A DNA stretch of 64,000 bases from Vogesella urethralis (GTDB taxonomy: Bacteria; Pseudomonadota; Gammaproteobacteria; Burkholderiales; Chromobacteriaceae), in the NCBI RefSeq assembly GCF_007644045.2, contig NZ_VMDW02000099.1, positions 1 to 64,000 on the forward strand, in the 5' to 3' direction. Below, one piece after another: positions 45,876-56,062 of the stretch (within the stretch, counting starts at the first letter, position 1; each line of letters starts with the position of its first letter). Below the pieces are notes generated by a model. That model did no database searches. It saw nothing but the letters and a program-made list of their open reading frames with translations, and was not told the DNA's origin. Made by a program: the position numbers and the translations under genes.

Positions 45876-48800
45876 ATGTCGATTCGCCACGTCGAACTGG
45901 AAGACAAATACACGGCACCTACCGGGCAGGTATTGCTCAACGGTATCCAGGCGCTGGTACGCCTGCCGATGATGCAGCAGGCGCGCGACCGAGCCGCCGG
46001 GCTGAACACCGCCGGCTACGTTACCGGCTACCGCGGCTCGCCGCTGGGCAACGTGGACCAGACCATGCAGAAGGCCAGCAAGCACCTGGCCGCGCACAAT
46101 GTGGTGTTCCACCCGGGCCTCAACGAGGACCTGGCCGCTACCGCGGTGTGGGGCACGCAGCAGGTGAACATGTTCGAGGGGGCCAAGTACGACGGCGTGT
46201 ATTCGATGTGGTACGGCAAGGGCCCTGGGGTAGACCGCTCCGGTGACGTGATCAAGCACGGCAACGTGGCCGGCACCAGCAAGTTCGGCGGCGTGCTGCT
46301 GATCTGCGGCGACGACCACGCCGCCAAGTCGTCCACCTTCCCGCACCAGTCCGACCACATCCTGGCCGCCAGCATGATTCCGGTGCTCAGCCCGTCCGGC
46401 GTGCAAGAGGTGATCGACTACGGCCTGCACGCCTGGGCCATGAGCCGTTATTCCGGTTGCTGGGTGTCGATCAAGGCCATCTCCGACACCATCGAAAGCG
46501 CCGCCGTGGTGGACATCAGCCCCGAGCGCGTGCAAACGCTGATCCCCGAAGACTTCCCGCTGCCGCCGGACGGCTTGTCCATCCGCTGGCCGGATACCCC
46601 GCTGGCGCAGGAAAAGCGCGTGCTGCACCACCGCCTGTACGCGGCGCTGGCCTACGCCCGCGTCAACAAGCTCAACCACGTGACGCTGGATTCACCCAAG
46701 GCGCGGCTGGGCATCATCACCTGTGGCAAGAGCTACCTGGACGTGATGCAGGCGCTGGACGACCTGGGCATCGACGAAAAACTGGCCGCCGACATCGGCC
46801 TGCGCATTTTCAAGGTGGGCATGGTGTGGCCGCTGGAGCCGGAAGGCGTGCGCCAGTTTGCCGAAGGCCTGGAAGAGATCATGGTGATCGAGGAAAAACG
46901 CCAGATCATCGAATACCAGCTGAAAGAACAGCTGTACAACTGGCGCGACGACGTGCGCCCGCGCGTGGTGGGCAAGTTTGCCGAAAAAGGCGAATGGGCG
47001 CTGCCGCACGGCGACTGGCTGCTGCCGGCTGCCGGCGAGCTGACCCCGGCCATGATCGCCCGCGCCATCGCCAAGCGCCTTGCCAACCTGTACGACAGCC
47101 CGGTGATCCACGATCGCCTGAAGTTCTACGACGACAAGGAAGCCCAGCTGGTAAAACCGCGCGAAGCCATCGCGCGCATTCCGCATTACTGCAGTGGCTG
47201 CCCGCACAACACCAGCACCAAGGTGCCGGAAGGCAGCCGCGCCGTGGCTGGCATCGGTTGCCACTACATGGCGCACTGGATCGAAGGCGACAGCACCAAG
47301 ACCTTTACCCAGATGGGCGGCGAAGGCATCACCTGGCTAGGCCAGGCGCCGTTTACCACTACCAAGCACGTGTTTACCAACCTGGGTGACGGCACCTACT
47401 TCCACTCCGGCCTGCTGGCCATCCGCGCTGCGGTGGCGGGCAAGGTCAACATCACCTACAAGATCCTGTACAACGACGCGGTGGCGATGACCGGCGGCCA
47501 GAACGTGGACGGCTACCTTGACGTGCCGATGATTACCCGCCAGGTGCACGCCGAAGGGGTTGGCCGCATCGTCATCACCAGCGACGACCCGGACAAGTAC
47601 CGCACCGCGCACGGCCTGAAAGAAGGCCTGGCGCCGGGCGTGGAAGTGTTCCATCGCCGCGAGCTGGACCGGCTGCAAAAAGAGCTGCGCGATACCGCCG
47701 GTGTCACCATCCTGATTCACGACCAGACCTGTGCCGCCGAGAAGCGCCGCCGCCGTAAACGCAAGGAATTCCCCGATCCGGACCGCCGCGCCTTCATCAA
47801 CGAGCGCGTGTGCGAAGGCTGTGGCGATTGCGGCAAGAAATCCGGCTGCCTGTCGGTACTGCCGGTGGAAACCGCGCTGGGCCGCAAGCGCAAGATCGAC
47901 CAGAGCAGCTGCAACAAGGACTTCTCCTGCGTGGAAGGCTTCTGCCCCAGCTTCGTGTCGGTTGCGGGCGCCAAGGTGCGCAAGCCCGGTGGTGCCGCTG
48001 CCAGCCTGGCCAGCATGCCGTCGCTGCCGCAGCCGCAACTGCCGGGTGTGCACGAGCCGTTCGGCATCATGGTCACCGGCGTCGGTGGTACCGGCGTGGT
48101 CACCATCGGCCAGGTACTGGCCATGGCTGCGCACCTGGACAACAAGGGCGTGACGGTGCTGGACATGGCCGGCCTGGCGCAAAAAGGCGGCTCGGTGTGG
48201 TCGCACGTGCGCATTGCCGACAGCCAGGAAAAACTGCACGCGGTACGTATTGCCGCCGGTGACGCCAACCTGGTGCTGGGCTGCGACCTGGTGGTGACCG
48301 CCGCCGAGGAAGCGCTGGCCAAGATGCGCGAAGGCTTCAGCCACGTGGTGGTGAACAACTACGAATCGCCGACCAGCGCCTTCCTGAAAAACCCGGACGT
48401 GCGCTTCCCGGCCAAGGCAATGAAAGACGCGATTGTCGAGTCGGTGGGCAGCCAGCACTTTGCCGAAGTGAACGCCACCCGCATTGCCACCGCGCTGATG
48501 GGCGACGCCATTGCGGCCAACATGTTCATGCTGGGCTACGCCTGGCAGCAGGGCCAGGTACCGGTATCGCTGGAAGCCATCATGAAAGCCATCGAGCTGA
48601 ACGGCGCCGCCGTGCAGTTCAACCAGGACGCCTTCCAGTGGGGCCGCCACGCCGCGCACGACCCGGCGCGCATCGAGACCCTGGTCAGCCCGTCGGCGGT
48701 GGTGCAGTTCGTCCCGCGTGAAACGGTGGAAGGCGTGATGCACCACCGCAGCAAGGAGCTGGTGGCCTACCAGGACGACAAGCTGGCCGCCCGCTACAAG

Positions 48801-49370
48801 GCGCTGGTGGAGCAGGTGAAAGCCGCCGAAGAACGTGCCAAGCCGGGCAGCAGCGCGCTGACGCTGGCGGTAGCCCGTGCCTACTACCACGTGCTGGCCT
48901 ACAAGGACGAATACGAAGTGGCGCGCCTGTACAGCGACGGCGAGTTCCAGCGGGCGCTGAAAGAGCAGTTCGACGGCGACCTCACCCTCACCTTCCACTT
49001 TGGCGCCAGCTGGATGACCGGCCATCAGCCGAAAAAGGTGAACCTGGGGTCGTGGGCGATGAAGGCGCTGGGGGTGATTGCCCGCTTCAAGGGCCTGCGC
49101 GGCAGCGCGCTGGACCCGTTCGGCTGGCAAGCCGACCGCCGTCTGGAGCGCGCGATGATCACCGAGTTCGAAAACCTGGTGGCCGAGCTGTGCGACCGGC
49201 TGTCGGCGGCCAACCTGGCCACCGCCACCGAGATGGTGAAACTGTACGAAGGCATTCGCGGCTTCGGTCACGTCAAAGAGGCGGGCTATCAAGCCGCCCA
49301 AACACGGCTGACCGAGTTGCGCAAAGGGTTCGATGCGCCGCCGTCCTCGCAAAAGGGCGCGGCCGCGTAA
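45876..49370 (+). CDS. Indolepyruvate ferredoxin oxidoreductase, fused long form
   Basis: 1164 residues. Oxidatively decarboxylates aryl or branched 2-keto acids made by transamination, giving acyl-CoA and reduced ferredoxin. Order: alpha domain (about 20-430), TPP-binding beta domain (about 430-620; GDGTYFHSGLLAIRAAVAG), an Fe-S segment near residue 645 (CEGCGDCGKKSGC and later CNKDFSCVEGFC), gamma domain (about 725-920; GIMVTGVGGTGVVTIGQVLAMAA) and a C-terminal domain typical of the fused form (about 950-1150). Single gene behind a possible LiuR-like site. Confidence 0.93.
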   Translation: MSIRHVELEDKYTAPTGQVLLNGIQALVRLPMMQQARDRAAGLNTAGYVTGYRGSPLGNVDQTMQKASKHLAAHNVVFHPGLNEDLAATAVWGTQQVNMFEGAKYDGVYSMWYGKGPGVDRSGDVIKHGNVAGTSKFGGVLLICGDDHAAKSSTFPHQSDHILAASMIPVLSPSGVQEVIDYGLHAWAMSRYSGCWVSIKAISDTIESAAVVDISPERVQTLIPEDFPLPPDGLSIRWPDTPLAQEKRVLHHRLYAALAYARVNKLNHVTLDSPKARLGIITCGKSYLDVMQALDDLGIDEKLAADIGLRIFKVGMVWPLEPEGVRQFAEGLEEIMVIEEKRQIIEYQLKEQLYNWRDDVRPRVVGKFAEKGEWALPHGDWLLPAAGELTPAMIARAIAKRLANLYDSPVIHDRLKFYDDKEAQLVKPREAIARIPHYCSGCPHNTSTKVPEGSRAVAGIGCHYMAHWIEGDSTKTFTQMGGEGITWLGQAPFTTTKHVFTNLGDGTYFHSGLLAIRAAVAGKVNITYKILYNDAVAMTGGQNVDGYLDVPMITRQVHAEGVGRIVITSDDPDKYRTAHGLKEGLAPGVEVFHRRELDRLQKELRDTAGVTILIHDQTCAAEKRRRRKRKEFPDPDRRAFINERVCEGCGDCGKKSGCLSVLPVETALGRKRKIDQSSCNKDFSCVEGFCPSFVSVAGAKVRKPGGAAASLASMPSLPQPQLPGVHEPFGIMVTGVGGTGVVTIGQVLAMAAHLDNKGVTVLDMAGLAQKGGSVWSHVRIADSQEKLHAVRIAAGDANLVLGCDLVVTAAEEALAKMREGFSHVVVNNYESPTSAFLKNPDVRFPAKAMKDAIVESVGSQHFAEVNATRIATALMGDAIAANMFMLGYAWQQGQVPVSLEAIMKAIELNGAAVQFNQDAFQWGRHAAHDPARIETLVSPSAVVQFVPRETVEGVMHHRSKELVAYQDDKLAARYKALVEQVKAAEERAKPGSSALTLAVARAYYHVLAYKDEYEVARLYSDGEFQRALKEQFDGDLTLTFHFGASWMTGHQPKKVNLGSWAMKALGVIARFKGLRGSALDPFGWQADRRLERAMITEFENLVAELCDRLSAANLATATEMVKLYEGIRGFGHVKEAGYQAAQTRLTELRKGFDAPPSSQKGAAA

Positions 49371-49393
49371 CGGGCATTGTTTGAGGGTGTTTG

Positions 49394-49418
49394 ACGGGCC
49401 GCAAGGCCCGTTTTTTTA
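49394..49418 (+). terminator. Terminator of the ferredoxin oxidoreductase gene
   Basis: ACGGGCC / GGCCCGT stem with a GCAA tetraloop, then seven T residues; 24 bp after the stop. Confidence 0.88.
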
Positions 49419-49625
49419 TGCGCTATGCAGATATTGCATATCGCGAGGAGCACGGTCCAGCCCGCAGCCGTACAGCACCATGGCGCTCCACATTGGCAGC
49501 AACAACATCAGTAGAGCCGGTAGCCACAGCGGGGTGGCTGGCCACAGCAGCAGCATGCCGCCGCACAGCAGGGTGGCCAGCGGCAACGCCGCCAGCGCGG
49601 CCAGGGTGAGTTCACGGTTCAGCAT
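49416..49625 (-). CDS. Small membrane protein, unknown
   Basis: 69 residues from ATG 49625 (or 87 from a start at 49679; neither has a strong ribosome site). Two hydrophobic helices (LTLAALAALPLATLLCGGMLLLW and LPALLMLLLPMWSAMVLYG) with a short polar tail. The gene end lies inside the T-run of the convergent terminator. Plausible but unconfirmed. Confidence 0.45.
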   Translation of the reverse strand: MLNRELTLAALAALPLATLLCGGMLLLWPATPLWLPALLMLLLPMWSAMVLYGCGLDRAPRDMQYLHSA

Positions 49626-49778
49626 GTGGGCAACAGTCGGTAAGCGAAGGCGCGACAGCATGCCCGCCCGTTGTGGCAAGGCGATGAAAGCGGGGTGACG
49701 GCGGCGTGACAGCCGCTACTGGCTGCATCGGATAATAAGTGGTATTAAACAGGTTTGAATTATCCACAGGAAAACGCC

Positions 49779-50240
49779 ATGCCTGCCGACATTCTGGTAA
49801 AGCTGTACGGTTTGCCACCCTGCCCCGCCGTGCCCGATGGCGTGGTGTTGCGCCACCCGCTACCGCACGAACGCAGCGCGTGGCGCATGTGGATAAGCCA
49901 GACGTTTTCTGAAGGCTGGGCCGACGAATTCGATACGGCTTTCCGGCAGCAACCGGCCTCGGCCTGGGTAATGCAGCGGGGTGCGGAACGGCTGGGTTTT
50001 GCTTGCTACGATGTGACAGCGCGCGGCTTCTTCGGCCCCACTGGTGTCAAGCAAAGCGAGCAAGGTCAAGGCTTTGGACGCATATTGCTGCTGGCGTCGA
50101 TGCACGCGCTACGCGAGCTGGGCTACGGCTACGCCATCATCGGCAGCGCCGGGCCGGTGGACTTTTATTTGCGCACCTTGCCGGCCATGTTGATCCCCGA
50201 CAGCCACCCCGGAATTTATCCACAGCCTGTTGATAAGTAG
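49779..50240 (+). CDS. GNAT family N-acetyltransferase
   Basis: 153 residues from ATG 49779, AGGA seven bases upstream. Acetyl-CoA motif is degenerate but recognisable: GPTGVKQSEQGQGFGRILLLASMHALRELGYGYAIIG. Perfect TTATCCACA boxes occur just before it (49760), inside it (49888, other strand) and at its end (50215). Substrate unknown. Confidence 0.75.
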   Translation: MPADILVKLYGLPPCPAVPDGVVLRHPLPHERSAWRMWISQTFSEGWADEFDTAFRQQPASAWVMQRGAERLGFACYDVTARGFFGPTGVKQSEQGQGFGRILLLASMHALRELGYGYAIIGSAGPVDFYLRTLPAMLIPDSHPGIYPQPVDK

Positions 50241-50345
50241 TGGAAAGCCAGCAATGGCAAGGGGCATACCCAGCCGGCCTGCGGCGGCTGCAACCCTGTG
50301 GTGCAGCCCTGCGGCCAACGTTAAACCAATAAAATACCAGTTACT

Positions 50346-50585
50346 TTACGACACCTTGCGCGCCGGAAACAGGCTGAGGCGACGGGCGTCGTCGACAGCT
50401 TGTTCCATATCGCTGGTTTCCTGCTGCCATACCCAAACCTTGTGCTGCGGGTCGTAGGTTTCCACCAGCCACAGCTTTTTGCCGCTGCCCAGCGCCACCA
50501 GGCGGGCACGGGCGGGTTGCTGGTAGTTGAAGATGACGGCGTCGCTGGTGACGGGGGCTTGTGGCTTGGTAAACAGGCTACGCAT
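50346..50585 (-). CDS. Small hypothetical protein
   Basis: 79 residues (MRSLFTKPQAPVTSDAVIFNYQQPARARLVALGSGK..., with a basic tail). No family recognised; beta-strand-rich middle followed by a helix EQAVDDARRLSLF. GCGGCCAACGTT at 50311-50322 follows its end. Coding potential looks good. Confidence 0.55.
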   Translation of the reverse strand: MRSLFTKPQAPVTSDAVIFNYQQPARARLVALGSGKKLWLVETYDPQHKVWVWQQETSDMEQAVDDARRLSLFPARKVS

Positions 50586-50638
50586 GATGAGGTCCGGGAT
50601 GGGGTATGGCGGTTTTTATTGCAAATGCCATGCCAGCT

Positions 50639-51670
50639 TCAAACACGCGCTTGAGCCGGTGCCAGCCAGCGCGATAGCGGCTCGGCTAGCAGTAGCACCA
50701 TCACCAGCCGGCACAGCTGAAAGCCGATGATGCTGGGCACATCCAGCCCCATCGCTTTGGCGGTCAGGCACATTTCGGTAATGCCGCCGGGGGCTAGCGC
50801 CAGGATGGTCAGCGCCGGCGGCAGGCCGGCAAGCCACGCCAGCAGCCAGGCACCGCCCAGGGCCAGCAGCAGCAGGCTGGCCAGACTGGCCAGGAATGCG
50901 GCCAGAAAGCGCGGAGCGGCCAGCATTTGCCGGCGGTCGAAGCGCACGCCCAGCGCAATGCCGATCAGCAGCTGCGCCAGCTCTACCCAGCCGGCGGGCA
51001 GGCTGCCGCTGACCGTGTTACTGCTGGCCAGCACTAGGCTGACCAGCAGCGGCCCGATGAACCACGGGTTGGGGACGTGCCGCCACTGCAGTAGTGCGCC
51101 CAGCGCCAAGGCCGGCAGCAGCCACGGCAGTGCGCTGCTGCCCAGTGGTGCAAGCGTGGTGGCAAATGGTGCAGCGCTGTGCCCGAACAGGGCAAAGGCG
51201 CCGGGGTACAGCAGCACCACGATCAGCACGCGCAGGCTCTGGCCCAGCACGATCCATTCGCTTTTTGCGCCACGGCGGGCGCCGATGGCGGTCATTTCCG
51301 AAGCGCCGCCCGGCAGCGCCACCAGCCAGGCGGTAAGCGGGTCCAGCCCCGGGCACAGCCGGCGCAGCAACTGCATGGCCAGCCACGCCAGCAGGAAAGC
51401 AAACGCTACCGCCAGCGCAATCCACGGCGCCAGCGCCACCGTGCGCAACAAGGCCTCATGGCTGAAGGTGAGCCCCAGCGCCAGCCCGACGATGGCCTGG
51501 CCCAGCTCACGGCTGTAACGCACGCTGGCCAGCGGCAGCCCCAGCAGGCGGCCTGCCAGCATGGCCAGCAAGGGGCCCAGCAGCCACGGCAGCGGCCCGC
51601 CGGCGGCGTGCCAAAAAAAAACACCAGCTAGACTGATGACGAGTCCGCTGGCGTATGAGAAGTACAACAT
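50639..51670 (-). CDS. AbrB-family transporter (duplicated membrane domain)
   Basis: 343 residues, about ten spans in two repeats, each with the signature LVALPGGASEMTAIGARRGAKSEW and LILALAPGGITEMCLTAKAMGLD. The family was once misnamed ammonia monooxygenase and is probably a transporter. It lies just downstream of tctA on the same strand (59-bp gap), suggesting a link to organic-acid transport. Confidence 0.82.
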   Translation of the reverse strand: MLYFSYASGLVISLAGVFFWHAAGGPLPWLLGPLLAMLAGRLLGLPLASVRYSRELGQAIVGLALGLTFSHEALLRTVALAPWIALAVAFAFLLAWLAMQLLRRLCPGLDPLTAWLVALPGGASEMTAIGARRGAKSEWIVLGQSLRVLIVVLLYPGAFALFGHSAAPFATTLAPLGSSALPWLLPALALGALLQWRHVPNPWFIGPLLVSLVLASSNTVSGSLPAGWVELAQLLIGIALGVRFDRRQMLAAPRFLAAFLASLASLLLLALGGAWLLAWLAGLPPALTILALAPGGITEMCLTAKAMGLDVPSIIGFQLCRLVMVLLLAEPLSRWLAPAQARV

Positions 51671-51729
51671 CGCTTGTACCGGGAGTACAGGGTGAGCGGC
51701 CGCTTCTGACGGCGGCCATCAGCAGGCGG

Positions 51730-53232
51730 TCAGGCTTGCAGCAGTTTCTGGCGGCGCTTCATCAGCGGCGGCACGATCAGGATGGCGGCGGTCACCAGCA
51801 GGATCACCAGCGAGATCGGGTGCGTCACGAACACGGTGAGGTCGCCCTGGTGGATGGACATGGCGCGGCGGAAGTGTTTCTCGGCCATCGGGCCCACGAT
51901 CAGGCCGACGATCAGCGGCACCACCGGGAAGTCGTAGCGTCGCATCAGGAAGCCCAGCACGCCGATGATGTACAGCAGCATCAGGTCGAACCAGCTCTGG
52001 CGCAGTGCGTAGGCACCCATGGTGGCCAGCAGCACGATGCCACCGTACAGCAGCGGGCGCGGCACTTTCAGGAACTGTACCCACAGGCCGACCAGCGGCA
52101 GGTTCAGCACCAGCAGCATGACGTTGCCGATATACAGCGAGGCGATCAGGCCCCACACCAGCTCGGGGTTGGTATCGAACAGCAGCGGGCCGGGCACGAT
52201 GTTGTACTGCTGGAAGGCAGACAGCATGATGGCGGCGGTGGCCGAGGTGGGGATACCCAGTGTCAGCAGCGGTACCAGCGTGCCGGTGACGGCGGCGTTG
52301 TTGGCCGCTTCCGGGCCGGCCACGCCTTCGATGGCGCCTTTGCCGAATTCTTTCTGCACTTCCGGGCTGGCCAGCTTGCGCTCGGCCGAATACGACAGGA
52401 AGGTGGGCATCTCGGTACCACCGGCCGGCAGGGTGCCGAAGGGGAAGCCGATGGCGGTACCGCGCAGCCACGGTTTCCACGAGCGCTTCCAGTCGTCCTT
52501 GCTCATCCAGAACTTGCCGGTCAGCGTTTCCAGGCCGGCTTTTACCTTGTTCTCGTAGGTGGCGGTGTACAGCGTTTCGCCTACCGCGAACAGGCCCATG
52601 GCGATGACCACGATGTCGATACCGTCGATCAGCGGCATCAGGCCGAAGGTAAAGCGGCTCTGGCCGGATTGCGGCTCGATGCCGATCAGGCCGATGGCCA
52701 GGCCCAGCATCAGGGCGATGAAGCCTTTCAACGGCGAGTTGCCCAGTACGGCAGACACGGCGGCAAAAGTCATCATCATCAGCGAGAAGGTTTCTACCGG
52801 GCCCAGTTGCAGCGCGAAGCCGGCAATGATCGGGGCCAGCAGCGTCAGCAGCACGGTGGCAATGGAGCCGGCCACGAAGGAGCCGATGGCGGCGGTGGAC
52901 AGTGCCGGGCCGGCACGGCCGGCCTTGGCCATCTTGTTGCCTTCCAGCGCCGACACGATGGAGCCGGCTTCACCCGGGGTGTTCAGCAGGATGGAGGTGG
53001 TGGAGCCGCCGAACATGGCGCCGTAGTACACGCCGGCCAGCATGATCAGCGCGCCGGTCGGGTCCACGCTCTGGGTAACAGGCAGCAGCAGCGCCACGGT
53101 AACGGCCGGGCCGACGCCAGGCAGTACGCCGATGGCGGTGCCCAGGGTGCAGCCCAGCAGCGCCCACAGCAGGTTGGCCGGGGTCAGCGCGGTGGCAAAG
53201 CCCAGCGAAAACAGGGCGTTCAAGGATTCCAT
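51730..53232 (-). CDS. tctA: Tripartite tricarboxylate transporter, large membrane subunit
   Basis: 500 residues, about 11-12 spans. TctA landmarks are [39 protein letters not shown] and [15 protein letters not shown]. It takes up citrate-like anions together with TctB and TctC using the ion gradient. The ATG directly follows the tctB stop. Confidence 0.95.
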   Translation of the reverse strand: MESLNALFSLGFATALTPANLLWALLGCTLGTAIGVLPGVGPAVTVALLLPVTQSVDPTGALIMLAGVYYGAMFGGSTTSILLNTPGEAGSIVSALEGNKMAKAGRAGPALSTAAIGSFVAGSIATVLLTLLAPIIAGFALQLGPVETFSLMMMTFAAVSAVLGNSPLKGFIALMLGLAIGLIGIEPQSGQSRFTFGLMPLIDGIDIVVIAMGLFAVGETLYTATYENKVKAGLETLTGKFWMSKDDWKRSWKPWLRGTAIGFPFGTLPAGGTEMPTFLSYSAERKLASPEVQKEFGKGAIEGVAGPEAANNAAVTGTLVPLLTLGIPTSATAAIMLSAFQQYNIVPGPLLFDTNPELVWGLIASLYIGNVMLLVLNLPLVGLWVQFLKVPRPLLYGGIVLLATMGAYALRQSWFDLMLLYIIGVLGFLMRRYDFPVVPLIVGLIVGPMAEKHFRRAMSIHQGDLTVFVTHPISLVILLVTAAILIVPPLMKRRQKLLQA

Positions 53233-53748
53233 TTACAGTACTCCCCCGGTCAGCAGGGACGGCAGGTTCAGGCCCAGCCATTTGAAGAGGTGGAACAGGC
53301 CGAGGGCCAGCAGGAAGGACAGCACCAGGTCCAGTGTCGGGCGGCGCGTTTCCAGCGCACGGCAGATACCGAAGCACAGCAGGGTGCCGGCCAGGGTGAA
53401 ACCGATCAGGCCGATCAGCGCCATGTGGGCAATCAGGCTGCCGCTGGCGATGGCAAACATGCGCCAGTCGGCGTCGCCGCGTTCGGCTTCTTCTTCGGCT
53501 TCCAGTTGTTCCGCGTCGTTCTCGCCGTCGCTCAGCACGGTGTCCGGCCCGTTACGGTGGCGACGCTGCATCAGCAACGCGCCACCGGCAACGATAAGAC
53601 CGGTTACCACCAGTGACGGGAAGAAGCGCGGCCCGATGCCGGCGTAACCGGCATCGTTCGGGATCTCCTGCAACTGCCAGGCCATGAACAGGCCCAGCAG
53701 GATGATCCCGAAGGCGAGCCATTGCTCGCCAGATACGCGCTTGATCAT
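53233..53748 (-). CDS. tctB: Tripartite tricarboxylate transporter, small membrane subunit
   Basis: 171 residues with four membrane helices; an acidic cytoplasmic loop (about 70-90; SDGENDAEQLEAEEEAERGD) lies between helices 2 and 3. Standard small partner of TctA. Starts three bases after the tctC stop and ends where tctA begins. Confidence 0.92.
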   Translation of the reverse strand: MIKRVSGEQWLAFGIILLGLFMAWQLQEIPNDAGYAGIGPRFFPSLVVTGLIVAGGALLMQRRHRNGPDTVLSDGENDAEQLEAEEEAERGDADWRMFAIASGSLIAHMALIGLIGFTLAGTLLCFGICRALETRRPTLDLVLSFLLALGLFHLFKWLGLNLPSLLTGGVL

Positions 53749-53751
53749 GGC

Positions 53752-54705
53752 TTAGTTACCCAGCTTCAGTTTCTTCACGGTAGCGGCAGTGCGCTTGATG
53801 TCTTCGTTCAGGAAGGTCTGGAAGCTATCGCCGCTTTGCAGCATGTCCAGCCATTCCATTTTCTCGGCCTTGGCTTTCCAGGTCGGCGACTTCACTGCGG
53901 TTTCCACCATCTTGATCAGCTGGGCTTTCTGGGCCGCGTTGATGCCCGGGGGCGCAAATACGCCACGCCAGTTGTACACCACCACGTCGGTGCCCTGTTC
54001 GCGGATGGTCGGAACCGGGATATCCGGGTTGCGGGTGGCGGCAGAGATGCCCAGTGCGCGTACCTTGCCGGCCTTGATCAGGTCGGCCAACTCGCCGTAG
54101 CCGCTGATGTAGGCGGCAATCTGGTTACCCAGGATGGCGGCCTTGCCTTCACCACCACCGGCAAACGGGATGTAGTTCAGCTTGTCCGGGTCCACGCCGG
54201 CTTTTTCCGACATCAGGCTGGCCATGATGTGGTCAATGCCACCGGCCGAACCGCCGCCGATGCTCACCGAACCCGGGTTGGCCTTGTAGGCGGCCATCAG
54301 GTCCTTGATGGATTTGTACGGCGACGCGGCCGGTACCACGATGACGTTGAATTCACCCATCAGGCGCGAAATCGGGGTCACCATGCCGAAGTTCACCGGC
54401 GATTTGTTGGTTTCCAGCGCGCCAACGGTCACGGCACCTGCTACCAGCAAGGCGTTGGGGTTGCCCTTCTCATTGTTGACGAACTGCGCCATGCCGATGG
54501 CACCACCGGCACCGGCCTTGTTTTCCACCACCACGTTCTTGGCCTGGCCGGAAGCTTGCAGTGCCTCGCCCAGGGTGCGAGCGATGGTGTCGAAGCCGCC
54601 GCCCGGGTTGGCCGGGGCCATGATCTTGAATTGTTCAACTTGGGCCTGGGCGGCCATCGGGGCCAGGGCTACCAGGCAGGAAACCAGCAGGGCTTTCAGT
54701 TTCAT
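53752..54705 (-). CDS. tctC: Tricarboxylate-binding periplasmic protein
   Basis: 317 residues with a signal peptide (to about residue 21, AQA-Q). BUG/TctC fold: IMAPANPGGGFDTIARTLGEALQ, VVENKAGAGGAIGMAQF and INAAQKAQLIKMVETAVKSP are family marks. It delivers the substrate to TctAB. First gene of tctCBA; a downstream-facing regulator is the TctDE system 1.3 kb away. Confidence 0.94.
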   Translation of the reverse strand: MKLKALLVSCLVALAPMAAQAQVEQFKIMAPANPGGGFDTIARTLGEALQASGQAKNVVVENKAGAGGAIGMAQFVNNEKGNPNALLVAGAVTVGALETNKSPVNFGMVTPISRLMGEFNVIVVPAASPYKSIKDLMAAYKANPGSVSIGGGSAGGIDHIMASLMSEKAGVDPDKLNYIPFAGGGEGKAAILGNQIAAYISGYGELADLIKAGKVRALGISAATRNPDIPVPTIREQGTDVVVYNWRGVFAPPGINAAQKAQLIKMVETAVKSPTWKAKAEKMEWLDMLQSGDSFQTFLNEDIKRTAATVKKLKLGN

Positions 54706-54796
54706 GAGTCTCTCCAGTGTTGTGGTACAGCAGTGTTGTGGTACTACGCGTAATACGTCCTCGGACGGGACGATGTTTCATTCTTGCGGCCGCGCT

Positions 54797-55864
54797 TCAG
54801 TGCGTCGGCCGGTTACTGGCGGGTAGCTGTTCGCGCCAGCGTTTCAAAAACAGGCTCTTCTTGGCCGTATCCAGGTACACCAGCAGGCCGCTACCCACCT
54901 GAATGGGCCGCAGGTTGGCCGCATTGCGTTTCAGGTCGATCGTGCCCAGTTGGCGCGGCAGGTCTTCGCGTATCGGCGGCAGACCACTGCTTTGCGCCAG
55001 CACTTGCTGCCCGTCGCGCGACAGCACGAAATCGGTCCACAAGCGCGCCGCTGCGGTGTGGCGTGCGGCCTTGTGGATCAGCATCAAGCGCGTTACCACC
55101 AGCGCGTAGTCCTGCGGCAGTACCCAGCCCACTTGCGGCTGGTGGCGGGCAAAACTCACCGCGTACGGCCCCAGCACGTTGTAGGCGATATCGGCCTCGC
55201 CCTGCTGCAGCCGGCGCAATAGCGTCAGGCTGTTGCCTTCCTGGAAGCGCACGCTGCTGCCCAGCGCGGCGGCCAGATCCCAGAACTCGGCGTTGTGGCG
55301 CGAGTCCTGGCTGAAAAACAAATAGCCGGCACCGGAGGCTTCCACGTCGTAGGTGGCTACCCGCCAGTGGCTGGCTTGTGCCCGCAGCGCCCGCCGCAGC
55401 GCGGTGTGCGTTTGCGGCATGCTGGCCGGCGCCACCCGCTGGCGGTGGTAGGCAAACACCACCGGCTCGTAGGTGGTGCCGTATACCTCGTCGCGCCACG
55501 ATGCCCAGTCCGGCAGCGCCTCTTTCTCCGCGCTGCGGTAACGCAGCGCGTGGCCGTCGTTCACCAGCTTCACCTGCAGGTCCATCGCCGAGCTCCACAG
55601 CACGTCGCCGCTGTCGGCATTGCCCAGCAGCGCCCGGCGGTAGATGTCGGCACTGTTCAGCTCGCGGTACTGCACGCGGATGAACGGATAACGCGCCTGG
55701 AACGCTGCCAGCAGCGGCGCCACCTGTTCGCGGTCGATGGTGGAGTGCACCAGCAAGGTGCCCTCGCGCCGCGCCGCTTCGCTCAGGCCGCTCTGCATGC
55801 CGTTGCCGGCGGCCAGCAGCGGGCTGAAGGCCAGGCACAGCAAGGTCAGGCACAGACGGGACAT
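54797..55864 (-). CDS. PgtC-like periplasmic binding protein, probable TctE partner
   Basis: 355 residues with a signal peptide (LCLTLLCLAFSPLLAAG). Family 1-type extracellular binding protein (GTLLVHSTIDREQVAPLLAAFQARYPFIRVQYRE). No ABC permease is nearby. It is divergent from tctD, 198 bp apart, and resembles the PgtC regulatory binding proteins that modulate sensor kinases, so a sensing role is inferred. Its start is about 170 bp from the tctD ATG. Confidence 0.7.
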   Translation of the reverse strand: MSRLCLTLLCLAFSPLLAAGNGMQSGLSEAARREGTLLVHSTIDREQVAPLLAAFQARYPFIRVQYRELNSADIYRRALLGNADSGDVLWSSAMDLQVKLVNDGHALRYRSAEKEALPDWASWRDEVYGTTYEPVVFAYHRQRVAPASMPQTHTALRRALRAQASHWRVATYDVEASGAGYLFFSQDSRHNAEFWDLAAALGSSVRFQEGNSLTLLRRLQQGEADIAYNVLGPYAVSFARHQPQVGWVLPQDYALVVTRLMLIHKAARHTAAARLWTDFVLSRDGQQVLAQSSGLPPIREDLPRQLGTIDLKRNAANLRPIQVGSGLLVYLDTAKKSLFLKRWREQLPASNRPTH

Positions 55865-56062
55865 ACACGACTCCTTAGGCTTGCACCCAGTCTAGACAGC
55901 GCTAGCTTTCATTTCCCTTTCACTGTCTGACAATGGTGCAAGAATGCTGCAGCCTGCGCCTTAAGGGTGCTTGGCACGGCGGCAGCGGGTGATAGGATGA
56001 AAAGACAATACAGCGATAAACGCCCGGCGCCGCCCGACGGCACCGGCAACACAGAGACTGCA

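Noticed and set aside
47337-49352. Minus-strand open frame of 671 codons opposite the ferredoxin oxidoreductase
   Set aside because: Antisense shadow without recognisable domains.
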